From the NCBI RefSeq assembly GCF_007713685.1, contig NZ_VMRJ01000003.1:676752-740751 (forward strand): a stretch of DNA of 64,000 bases, given 5' to 3'. Both the position numbers and the translations under genes were made by a program. Below are positions 51,492 to 60,800 of the stretch, piece by piece (position 1 is the stretch's first letter; every line of letters starts with the position of its first letter). The notes beneath the pieces were generated by a model. The model was not told where the DNA came from. It was given only the letters and a program-made list of their open reading frames with translations, and did not search any database. Origin of the DNA: Hymenobacter setariae (lineage in GTDB: Bacteria > Bacteroidota > Bacteroidia > Cytophagales > Hymenobacteraceae).

Positions 51492-54400
51492 TTAAAAGTC
51501 GTGGCCCAGGGTGAGGTAAGGCTTAGGCGAGGTGCGGATGCCGTTTTCTTCGCCCCAAGCAAAGTCGAACTTAGTGTAGAAGCCCAGCATGGTAGTGCGC
51601 ACGCCTACGCCGTAGCCCACCAGCAGCGGGTTGCGGTAGTTGATAACGGTGCCTGAGAAGAACGTGTTGTTCTTGAATGGCACCGTGTTGTTAGAGTTGC
51701 TTTCGCTGAATGGGTTGCCGCCGTTGTAGGCCGTGCCTGCATCCACAAAGCCCACAAACTCTAGGTTGCGGAAGAAGCCCGAGTAGATGGGGCGCCGCGA
51801 CAGGTACTGCACAATGGGGAAGCGCAGCTCGCTGTTAAACAGCACATAGCTGCGGCCCGTGCGCCGGCTTAGGTCGAAGCCGCGCAGGTTGGTTACAAAC
51901 TGCTGGTTGAAAATGGACGTGGGGTCGGGTAGCGGCGTTAGCAGCTGCTGGTCGCTGTACTTCTGAAACAGCCAGTTGTCCATGCCCCCTAGGCGGAAGG
52001 TTTGGAGGTTGGGCCCAAAGAAGCTGCCGAAGCTAGCGCGGTTGGCCCATACCAGCTGGCGATGCAGCTTCTGGTAGTGGCGCAGGTCGATGTAAAACTT
52101 GCCAAAGTCGCCCGACGAGTTGCCAATCTGGCGCTGCTGCAAGATGCCCACTTTCATGCGGGTACCCAGTAGCATGTTCACCCCCGTCGAGCGCGAGTTG
52201 TCAAATACCAGCTCAGCATTGTAGCCTAGGTAGTTGGCATGGGTGTCCAGTTCGGCGTTGGTATTACCGGTTTGGGTCCGCGACACGGTTTCGAAGAGCG
52301 GGCCGCCGCGCACGCTCAAGTTGTGAGTGAGCGGATAGGCCACAGTGGGGGCCACCCGGTGGCGCCCGTAGCGCGTGAGGCCGATGTTGCTGTACTGCGT
52401 ATCGAAGAAATACGCCTGCTTCTGGTACGAGATGCCCCAATCGACGCGGTGCGTGACGTTGGTATACGACAGGCTAATATTGCTGGTGCGCAGGTCGAGC
52501 TGCCCAAATAAGTTGGCCTGAATGCGCTGATTTTCAAAGGCATCTGACAAGTTGGCTTGCAGCGACACCCCAAAGCCAATCAGCGGGTCCACGGCAATGC
52601 CCGTCAGCAGGTTGTCGGCCATGAAGCGGGTATCGTAGCGGTAGGGCCCAGCTAGGGCGGGCACTGCGGCCTTGGTAGCCGCGGGGGCTACAGCCGTTTT
52701 AGTGCTACGCCGCGGCCGCACCGGGATGGCCGGGTCGTCGTCCTCCTCAAACTGGTAGTTGTTGGTATTGACAGTGTTGCTACCCCGGCGCTTGGCTGCC
52801 GACTGCGGCACTGCATTGTTGGGGTCGGCCGGCACAGTAGCGGGGGCAGGCACCGTAGTGACTGGGTCGGTGGTGGGGGCCGCTGCTGTAGTGGGGGCAG
52901 GGGCTGGCGCCGGAGCTGCTGGCTTCACCGGGGCGGGGGCCGGCTGCGAGCGAGCTTCCAGAGTTTGCTGGCGCGCCGTCTTACCTAAGAACAGCTCGGT
53001 GGGCAACTCAAACTTGGGATACACATAAAGCAGGTCGCGGGCCTGCACCTGCGGCACAAATGCCAGCGCCTGGCTACTTATGTTGTAGTCAAAGTCTTGG
53101 ATATTAGACGAAAAATTGGTAACCGGCTTGCGCTGCTTGGTGGCCAGCGAGTAGCGGTAGACGCTGCGAATGCCACTTTCCTCTCCTAGGTATAAAATTT
53201 CGTCGTTGGAAATCGGCCGTGGCCGCGACTCGTTCGAGATGGTGCTCACCAGGGTTTCAACCGGCTTGTCTCGCCCATCAAGATGGTAAATGAACAAGTC
53301 GTAGTTATTCACCACATTGGGAAACGACGCCGGGCGTGCCCGACCCGTCGAGTCGAGGTAGCGGTTAGAGCTGAATACGATGGCCTGCCCATTGGGCATA
53401 AACACCGCCTGCTGGTCGTCAAACAAGTCGTCGGTCAGTTTCTCGGGCTGCCGGCTACCAGCTTTTAGCAGGTAAATATCGTTCTGGCCGTTCTTGATGG
53501 CGCTAAAGACCAGTGACTTGCCGTCGGGCGAATAGTTGAGGTCAAGTACCTGGTCGTAGGTGTCAAAAATGCTAGTGGGCCGGCTGATGCGAATGGCGCC
53601 GCGCAGCCGCGCCACGATGCCGTCGCCGGTGGCGTCGTGCAGGCGCAGGGCCATTTTGCCGCGGCTTAGTTCGGCCACGGCCACTTGGCCATTGCCACGC
53701 CAAGCCAGAGCGGGCAGGCGGCCTTCTATTTGCTGCTCAGGCGTTTTGTAGCCGTTGTGCAGCAGCACGTGGCGGTGCGAGCCATCGCGGTTGGCCACTA
53801 CCACGCGGAAGCGGCCTTGGTCATTCACGGCGTAGGCCACGCGCTGGCCATCGGGGCTGAGCACGGGCTGCGAAAACAACTCCAGGCCCCGCCGATTGCG
53901 CGAGCTGCGCCGCGCTGCATCGGCTGGCTGCGAGAGGGCCTCAATAGCAGGCTGAGTATTCAGCGTGCGGTAGTAGTTGACCCAATTGCGCAGGAATATC
54001 TTGAACGGTACGTTCAGCGACGAGCTGATGCCCACTTCTACATCGCGCGTGATGCGCGTGAGATTCAAGATGTTCTGCACTGCACCGTATCCATAGCGCT
54101 CAGCCACGTAGTTCCAGATGCTTTGGCCGGCCAACCTGGAGTTACGCACAAAGAAGGGCGCCGTGCGGTTGCCGGTGGGGTACTGCCGCACCATGTCGCG
54201 CATGTAGCCGTCCATGTCCACGCTCCAGCCCTCGGCGGCGTAGGCCGAAGCACCACCCACAAACCAGTCGGGCAGCTGTAGGAGGTAGTTGCTTTGCAAC
54301 ACTTCGCGCAGCGAGCCGCCGTACATCATGTCGTTGAGCAGCACCTGCGTAATCTGGAAGCTCATCTCCCGCTTGAAGTCGGTTTGGCGGCCACCAAAGG

Positions 54401-54836
54401 CTATTTCGACCTTGCTCATGCGAGCTAGTTGAGCTTCGCCACCGTTCACGGTATTAGGAGCAGGCAAGCCGATGTTGCTCTGGCGCAAGTCGCCCACCGA
54501 GTTGTAAAGCATCAGCGTGGTCTTGCTATAGGGGTAGTACCCCACCAGCGCCGTAATGCGCTGTAGCTCCTGCTCGGCATACTCGGCGGCGCGGCGTGCG
54601 CTGGCCTCGCCCCCGCCGTAGAAGTACACGTTGAAGTTCTGGGTCGAGTAAAACTGCCAGTTGAGGTTCTTGTACTGGATGCGTACTCGGCCAAACGGCT
54701 CCTGCGCTAGCTGCGCCCGGGCGGCAGGCCCGCTTAGTAGCAATAGTGCCCCTGCCGCCACGGCAGTGGCCCACCCACGCGGTCCCGTTTGCAGAATGCC
54801 GGCAGCGGCCCGGCAGCCATTGAGGAAAAATTTCAC
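51492..54836 (-). CDS. TolB-like propeller with degenerate peptidase-MA-like domain and C-terminal barrel
   Basis: An 1114-residue exported protein. After the signal region (about 1-42) comes a domain like peptidase MA/gluzincin (about 45-290), but the zinc site is degenerate: REMSFQITQVLLND replaces HExxH and DWFVGGASAYAAEGW replaces the EGxAxY. Next is a TolB/WD40-type propeller (about 310-600, YSPDGKSLVFSAIKNGQNDIYLL, FMPNGQAIVFSSNRYL). A Pro/Ala/Thr linker follows (about 625-690), then a BamA-like outer-membrane barrel (about 745-1114) ending in F. It probably sits in the outer membrane; partner unknown. Start is GTG. Confidence 0.85.
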   Translation of the reverse strand: MKFFLNGCRAAAGILQTGPRGWATAVAAGALLLLSGPAARAQLAQEPFGRVRIQYKNLNWQFYSTQNFNVYFYGGGEASARRAAEYAEQELQRITALVGYYPYSKTTLMLYNSVGDLRQSNIGLPAPNTVNGGEAQLARMSKVEIAFGGRQTDFKREMSFQITQVLLNDMMYGGSLREVLQSNYLLQLPDWFVGGASAYAAEGWSVDMDGYMRDMVRQYPTGNRTAPFFVRNSRLAGQSIWNYVAERYGYGAVQNILNLTRITRDVEVGISSSLNVPFKIFLRNWVNYYRTLNTQPAIEALSQPADAARRSSRNRRGLELFSQPVLSPDGQRVAYAVNDQGRFRVVVANRDGSHRHVLLHNGYKTPEQQIEGRLPALAWRGNGQVAVAELSRGKMALRLHDATGDGIVARLRGAIRISRPTSIFDTYDQVLDLNYSPDGKSLVFSAIKNGQNDIYLLKAGSRQPEKLTDDLFDDQQAVFMPNGQAIVFSSNRYLDSTGRARPASFPNVVNNYDLFIYHLDGRDKPVETLVSTISNESRPRPISNDEILYLGEESGIRSVYRYSLATKQRKPVTNFSSNIQDFDYNISSQALAFVPQVQARDLLYVYPKFELPTELFLGKTARQQTLEARSQPAPAPVKPAAPAPAPAPTTAAAPTTDPVTTVPAPATVPADPNNAVPQSAAKRRGSNTVNTNNYQFEEDDDPAIPVRPRRSTKTAVAPAATKAAVPALAGPYRYDTRFMADNLLTGIAVDPLIGFGVSLQANLSDAFENQRIQANLFGQLDLRTSNISLSYTNVTHRVDWGISYQKQAYFFDTQYSNIGLTRYGRHRVAPTVAYPLTHNLSVRGGPLFETVSRTQTGNTNAELDTHANYLGYNAELVFDNSRSTGVNMLLGTRMKVGILQQRQIGNSSGDFGKFYIDLRHYQKLHRQLVWANRASFGSFFGPNLQTFRLGGMDNWLFQKYSDQQLLTPLPDPTSIFNQQFVTNLRGFDLSRRTGRSYVLFNSELRFPIVQYLSRRPIYSGFFRNLEFVGFVDAGTAYNGGNPFSESNSNNTVPFKNNTFFSGTVINYRNPLLVGYGVGVRTTMLGFYTKFDFAWGEENGIRTSPKPYLTLGHDF

Positions 54837-54900
54837 GGCAAATTAATCAGGGGTAAAAACGGGAGATAAGTGGAGCGCCAAGCGGTTGGCGCGGGGGCCG

Positions 54901-56022
54901 CTACCCAAACGCACGAGCGGGCGGCTTATTTTCTAGTAAGTCGGCAAGGTACAGTTTGTTGTAACGCGCCACGTCTACCTCGGGCCATAGCTCGCTTTGG
55001 CCCCCTAGGTGGTCGGCCAGCAAAGCAGCTAACCTAGGCGCCAAGGATACGCCCTTAGAGCCAAAGCCGCCGCAGATGCTCAGCCACGGCAAAGCAGGGT
55101 GGTGGCCCAGCAGTGGGCGGCGGTCGCGCACGGCGGGCCGCACACCGCGCCGCAGCCCCAGCACCTGATAGGGCAGGGGCGTAAGGCCAGTAAGGCGCGC
55201 CGTTAGTTCAGCTTCGCCTTCGGCCGACCCAGCTGGCTCAAAGGGTGGCCACCGGTAGGTAGCACCCACCCGAAACCGCCCAGGCCCGTCGGGCACCACG
55301 TAGGCGCCCCGATTGAGCGCCTGGGTTGCCGTTAGGCCGGGTACTTCTACATTCAGCACTTCGCCTTGGTTGGGCGTGAGCGGCAGCCAGGCAAAGTACG
55401 GGCACTGCAAGGCGGCTGCCCCCTGGCAGCACACTACTTGCCGGGCGCGCACTTGCCCTGGCGCGTAGCTAACATCGGCTGCGCCGCTAACGAGGGCTTC
55501 CCACTGAAAAGTTTCTTCGCGCAGCCAGCCTTCGGCGCGGCCTTGCTGGGCCAGCGCGGCCAATAGCTCGGCCACGCGCACGTAGCCGCCGCCGCGCAGC
55601 CACGCCCCACCGTACGGGGCCAGCAGCCCAGCCTGCTCGATGGGCGCCGTATCGATGGCCGCCACGAAGCCTGCCCACGGCTCGGTGGCGGCGCGGGCTA
55701 CCATCTGCTGCTGCTCTTGCGCCGAGCCAAATACTTTTAGAATAGGCGTTTCGACCAGGAAATCCGCCTCCAACTCCTGCTCGAGGTTTCGATAATAAGC
55801 TACCGCATAGGGCAGCGTGTCGAGGGCGCGCCAGGTGAGGGCAAAGCGCTTGCCCGCCACCGGGTTCATGAGGCCAGCCGCCACCCGCGAGGCTGTGTCG
55901 GGCCGCGGCTCGTCGTACACGAGCACACGGTAGCCGCGGCCGCGCAGTTCGCGCGCCAGCAGTGCCCCCGCTAGCCCGTGGCCAATGAGCAGGTAATCGT
56001 ACAGGTCGAAATCAGTTGACAT
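54901..56022 (-). CDS. FAD-dependent oxidoreductase (DAO family)
   Basis: A 373-residue DAO-type flavoprotein. The FAD loop LIGHGLAGALLARELRGRGYRV is at the N terminus, the substrate domain in the middle (QGEVLNVEVPGLTATQALN) and the family's C-terminal FAD motif is ICGGFGSKGVSLAPRLAALLA. It would oxidise a C-N or similar bond with FAD; substrate unknown. The frame opens at 56061, but ATG 56022 leads directly into the conserved strand; a near-consensus promoter (TATCTTGC) is 9 bp upstream. Confidence 0.88.
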   Translation of the reverse strand: MSTDFDLYDYLLIGHGLAGALLARELRGRGYRVLVYDEPRPDTASRVAAGLMNPVAGKRFALTWRALDTLPYAVAYYRNLEQELEADFLVETPILKVFGSAQEQQQMVARAATEPWAGFVAAIDTAPIEQAGLLAPYGGAWLRGGGYVRVAELLAALAQQGRAEGWLREETFQWEALVSGAADVSYAPGQVRARQVVCCQGAAALQCPYFAWLPLTPNQGEVLNVEVPGLTATQALNRGAYVVPDGPGRFRVGATYRWPPFEPAGSAEGEAELTARLTGLTPLPYQVLGLRRGVRPAVRDRRPLLGHHPALPWLSICGGFGSKGVSLAPRLAALLADHLGGQSELWPEVDVARYNKLYLADLLENKPPARAFG

Positions 56023-56205
56023 TCTGTTAAGCAAGATACGGGCGGCACGGTGAGGAGCCAATTAGCTTCTGCAAAGAGCAAGTTGGGCAAAGACAAGGTA
56101 ACGCCAATAGTTAGCCCGTGAGCACCCAGGCCCGGTACGCTCGGCCTGAAGGTCTGTGCTACTGCCCTAGGTCGTTCGCCAGCCCTGCTAAGCACCTAAA
56201 CCGAA

Positions 56206-56213
56206 TACCTTTG
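56206..56213 (+). promoter_or_regulatory. -7 promoter box of the MBL hydrolase gene
   Basis: TACCTTTG matches TAnnTTTG and ends five bases before the ATG at 56219. Confidence 0.55.
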
Positions 56214-56218
56214 TGCCT

Positions 56219-56863
56219 ATGCTTCGCATTGTCAGCTTCACCTTCAACGGCTTCGCCGAAAATACCTATCTGCTCATCGACGAGGCCACCCGGGCCACCG
56301 CCATCGTGGACCCCGGCGCCTACTCACGGGCCGAGCAAGATACCCTACGCAACTACGTGGCCGCGCATCAGCTCGATGTTAAGCTTTTGCTCAACACCCA
56401 CGCCCACATCGACCACGTGCTTGGCAATGCGTTTGTGTTGAATACGTACCCTGGCATTCCTTTTTTGCTGCACGCGCTCGACCTGCCCACGTTGCGGGCC
56501 GTGGCCACCTACGCCGGCCCCTACGGCTTTGCCAACTACGAGCCCGCCGAGCCTACCGGCGAGCTAGTGGCCGGGCAAGTAATCAAGCTAGGCGAGAGCG
56601 AACTGAGTGTGCGTTTTGCACCGGGCCACGCGCCGGGGCACGTCGTGTTTTACGACGAAGCGAGCGGTCAGTTAGTAGGCGGCGACGTGCTGTTCAAGAG
56701 CAGCATTGGCCGCACCGACTTGCCGGGTGGCGACCATAACACACTGCTTAAGAGCATTAAGGAAGAGCTCCTGACCTTGCCCGACGCTACGGTGGTGTAC
56801 CCCGGCCACGGCCCCACCACTACCATCGGTGCCGAGCGGCGCTCGAACCCGTTTTTGGGTTAA
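56219..56863 (+). CDS. MBL-fold metallohydrolase (glyoxalase II-like)
   Basis: A 214-residue metallo-beta-lactamase-fold enzyme. The zinc motif THAHIDHVLGN (H61, H63, D65, H66), HAPGHVVF, GGDVLF and GHGPTT make a complete two-metal site. It resembles YcbL/glyoxalase II type thioester hydrolases. Alternative GTG two codons upstream lies within the promoter box and is rejected. It stands alone between divergent and same-strand neighbours. Confidence 0.92.
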   Translation: MLRIVSFTFNGFAENTYLLIDEATRATAIVDPGAYSRAEQDTLRNYVAAHQLDVKLLLNTHAHIDHVLGNAFVLNTYPGIPFLLHALDLPTLRAVATYAGPYGFANYEPAEPTGELVAGQVIKLGESELSVRFAPGHAPGHVVFYDEASGQLVGGDVLFKSSIGRTDLPGGDHNTLLKSIKEELLTLPDATVVYPGHGPTTTIGAERRSNPFLG

Positions 56864-56974
56864 TTAGCAACCTAGGAATTATTGCTACGGGCCCGCCTAG
56901 GGTGCCTAGCCCGCTGATAAAGGTGATTAATGCAGAAAATAGGGCTCTTTTGGCACGATGTTGACTAGCTGACC

Positions 56975-56982
56975 TATCTTTC
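56975..56982 (+). promoter_or_regulatory. Near-consensus -7 box of pssA
   Basis: TATCTTTC differs in one base from TAnnTTTG and lies 15 bp before the TTG start at 56998. Confidence 0.35.
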
Positions 56983-56997
56983 TAAATTCGATACGAC

Positions 56998-57756
56998 TTG
57001 AAAAAGCACTTACCCAATACGCTCACCTGCATCAACCTGCTGTGCGGGTGCCTGGCGCTAACCTTTATCTTTCGAGGCGACTTAGTTATCGGCGCCTACC
57101 TAATAGGTATCGCGGCAGTGGCTGACTTCTTCGATGGACTGCTGGCACGGGCGCTGCGGGTGTCGTCGCCCATCGGTAAGGACCTAGACTCGCTGGCCGA
57201 TATGGTGTCGTTTGGAGTGGTGCCGGGGGCGATTATGTACAAGCTGCTAATAGAAGCGATGGAACTAGGCCCAGGGCATGGGGATTTTGAGTTGCCTAGT
57301 CTCATGCTGTTCTTGCCGTGCTTAGGGTTTGTAATCAGCATCTTTTCGGCGCTGCGCTTGGCTAAGTTCAACAACGATACCCGGCAGACTACTTCTTTTA
57401 TTGGGCTTCCTACTCCGGCCTGTACGCTGGTAGTAGCTTCGCTACCGCTCATTTTAGCGAATGACACCTTCGGGCTTACCTCAATTATCCTAAATCAATG
57501 GCTGCTAGTAGGGCTAGCCGTGGTGCTCTCGGGCTTACTAGTAGCTGAGCTACCGCTCTTTGCGCTAAAATTCAAGAATCTGCGCTGGCTAGGCAATCGG
57601 CGGCGGTTTATTTTTGTGGCACTGGCCCTAGGGCTAGTAATATGGCTGCGGGCAGCGGGTGTGCCGGTGGCGGTACTGCTCTATGTATTGCTGTCGGTGC
57701 CGGGCCGGGTGCGCAGCCGCGACGGCGTGGAGCCCAGCCCCAGCAGCCCGCAATAA
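56998..57756 (+). CDS. pssA: CDP-diacylglycerol--serine O-phosphatidyltransferase
   Basis: A 252-residue CDP-alcohol phosphatidyltransferase with about eight membrane segments. The catalytic motif D-G-x2-A-R-x8-G-x3-D-x3-D is complete (FFDGLLARALRVSSPIGKDL then DSLAD). The N terminus (KKHLPNTLTCINLLCGCLALTF) is typical of PssA rather than PgsA. It makes phosphatidylserine, the precursor of phosphatidylethanolamine. The start is TTG at 56998. It lies 94 bp upstream of porU on the same strand. Confidence 0.92.
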   Translation: MKKHLPNTLTCINLLCGCLALTFIFRGDLVIGAYLIGIAAVADFFDGLLARALRVSSPIGKDLDSLADMVSFGVVPGAIMYKLLIEAMELGPGHGDFELPSLMLFLPCLGFVISIFSALRLAKFNNDTRQTTSFIGLPTPACTLVVASLPLILANDTFGLTSIILNQWLLVGLAVVLSGLLVAELPLFALKFKNLRWLGNRRRFIFVALALGLVIWLRAAGVPVAVLLYVLLSVPGRVRSRDGVEPSPSSPQ

Positions 57757-57849
57757 TTTGGTGAGCGGGCAGTTAGCAGAAACATAGTCCGCTAGTAGCA
57801 ATTAGGAGCCCGGGCTTTCGGATATTTACGTGTTCAGTAACGGGTTTCT

Positions 57850-60800
57850 ATGCAAAGACTTTTCCGCTTATTTGGGTTGTTAGTGCTGCTAGCTGGCTGG
57901 TCGGTGCCGGCCCAGGCGCAAAGCAGCGGCGAGCAAACCATTGCTACCCGCCTAAGCTGGGACACCTACGCCACCCTAGCGCTCGCTAATGGTAGCACGC
58001 GCAAAGTGCCCACCTTTCAGGGGGCCTACCATGGCCCCGGCGAAGCAATAGGCACCCTCACATTGCGGATACCCGGCACTGTAGCCGCGGGCACCGTGCG
58101 CGATGCCGTGTACGAACCCTTTTCGACCGCCGATGCGGCGCTGCTGCGCACTACTACGCTGCCTGCGCTGCCCGGTGTGCGGGTGCGCTACGGCACCGAG
58201 GCGCGCCAACCTATCAGCTACGCCCTCGTGCAGCCCGTGCGCCGCAACGCGCAATCTGGCCAGCCCGAGCGTTTGGTTTCATTTACCTACGCCTATCAGC
58301 TAGGTGATGCCCCGGCAAGCGCGGCGCGCACGACAGCCGTGCACACATTTGCGCAGCGTTCGGTACTGCAATCGGGCGATTGGTTTAAAATTGGCGTGCC
58401 TACTAATGGCATCTATAAACTTGACCGAACTGCGCTGAGCAGCCTAGGGCTGCCAGTAGCTTCCATTGACCCGCGCCGGATTCAGATATACGGCAATGCT
58501 ACCGGTGTGCTGCCGCAGGCCAACGCCGCGCCGCGCCCCGACGACCTAGTCGAGAACAACGTGCTGCTGGTGGGCGACAACAACGATGGCGTGTTCGATG
58601 CTGGCGAGTACTTTTTATTCTACGCGCCGGGGCCGCACGTGTGGGCCATCGACAGTACCAATAAAGTGCCGACGGGCTTTCGCCACATCAACAACGTGTA
58701 TGCCGACACGGCCTACTACTTCGTGACCGTGGGCAGCGCCAATGGCCGCCGGGTGCCCACGGCCGCCGCGCCAGCCTCCCCACCCAGTGGCGCGCCTATT
58801 ACCACGTTTACCGACCGTCGCTTTTACGAGCACGACCTCACCAATCTACTGCACTCGGGCCGCCAATGGCTGGGCGAACGGTTTGCGGCGGGCAGCTCAC
58901 AAGAAGTCAGCTTTAATAGCGATAACTACACCAACCAAGCGCTTGCCGACCTAGTGCCAGGCAGCCCGGCGCGCCTGCGGGTGGCTGTGGCCGCTTCGTC
59001 GCTGCAAAGCTCTTCCTTTCAGGTTAGCTTCAACGGCACGGCGCTGCCCACTACATTGCCGATAGCAGCTATTTCAACAGTGGCCTTCACCACAGTTGCG
59101 AACACTTACGTCGGCAACCTGACCACCACGCTGCCCGCCAGCCCTGCCGCTGAGCAACGGGTTAGGCTAAGCTTCTCCTCGAATGACCCCAGCGCCACCA
59201 CCAGCGGCTACCTCGACTACTTAGAGCTGCTGGTGCAGCGTCAGCTGCGCTTAAGCGCGTCGGCGTTGGAGTTTCGGTCGTTGGCTTTGCGTGGCGCGGG
59301 CTCGGTGGGCACCTATGCCCTCGACAACGCCACTGGCGCACAGGTGTGGGAAGTGACCAACCCGCGCCGTGCCCGCGCGCAGGCATTTGTCAATGGCAGC
59401 TTCGCGGCCTATACCGATTCGGTGCGCGAGTACGTGGCTTTTCAGCCCAATGGTACGTTTGACACCCCTAGGCTTTTTGGAAAGGTAGCCAATCAGAATC
59501 TGCACGCGCTCAATGCTAATGGCACGTTAGACTTGGTTATTGTGACGTACCCGCCCTTCCGGGCGCAGGCCGAGCGGCTGGCCCAGCACCGCCGCACCTA
59601 CAGCGGGCTGAATGTGGCCGTAGTGACGACCAAAGAAGTATTCAATGAATACGCCTCCGGGGCGCAGGATGTCACGGCCATCCGCGACCTAATGAAGCAG
59701 GTGTATGACCGCAACCCCAACCCCGCTAGCCGCCGCAATTACTTGTTGCTGTTTGGCGACGCGTCATTCGATTACAAAGCCTCGGCCTTCAACGACCAAA
59801 GCAAGGAGCCAGCCTGGTGGAGGAACAGCCGCCGCCCCTTCGCCAACGATTCCAACCTTGACCCCGACCTCTACAACCAAAACTTGGTACCGACCTACGA
59901 GTCGCGCGAGTCATTTTTGCCCGTGGCTGGTAATCGGGCCTATGCAGAAGGCGTGTCTTCGTACTCCTCGGAAGACTATTTTGGCCTGCTCGATGACAAC
60001 GAAGGCACCTGGGCCGAGTTTGACGGCGGGCGCTACGAGGCCTGCGACATTGGGGTAGGGCGCATTCCGGTGCGGCCCCCCCGGGCGCGCCGCGACCAGG
60101 CCACCAGCGACGAACAAGCCCGGCAGGTGGTAGATAAGCTGATTGCCTATGATGGTACGGCCAGCTTCGGCAAGTGGCGCAACCGCCTGACCCTGACGGC
60201 CGACGACAACGACCCAGCCATTGGCATGACCTTCACGACGGAGTCGGAATCCATTTTTGCGCCTGCCCTGCAAGCGGCCGAGCCTGCTTACAACATTCGC
60301 AAGACTTACCTCGACCTTTTTCCGCAGCAGACTGTAGCCGCGGGCCAGCGCTCGCCCGCCGCTGAGGCGGCCATCAATGATGCGCTCAACCAAGGGTCAC
60401 TGCTGATTGGCTACACTGGCCACGGTGGCATCGAATCGCTGACCGACGAGAGAATTATTACTAAGGCCTCACTGCTGGCCCTCACCAACCAAAATCGGCT
60501 TACGTTCTTTGTCACCGGTACCTGCGACCTAAGTACCTACGACGACCCTGACCTGAAAACGTCTGGGGTTTCGGCCGGCGAGGCCGTGCTGACTGATAAC
60601 GCCACGGCCGGCGCCGTAGGCTTGTTTACTACCACGCGGGTTGTGTATTCTTACCAGAACACGCAGTTGGTCACGGCTTTCTATAGCCAGGTGCTGGCTC
60701 GCAGCCCTGCCGGCGACTTGCCCTACCTAGGTAATGCTAGCCGCCTCGCCAAGGTAACGGCCGCCGCCGGTGACCTTAACAACCGCAACTACACGCTGCT

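Noticed and set aside
52759..53028. Low-complexity Pro/Ala/Thr stretch as a tandem repeat or frameshift
   Set aside because: It is an in-frame linker (about residues 625-690) between propeller and barrel; frame continues unbroken on both sides.
59911..60393. 160-codon open frame antisense to porU
   Set aside because: Opposite the C25 catalytic region of porU; codon pattern belongs to the other strand.
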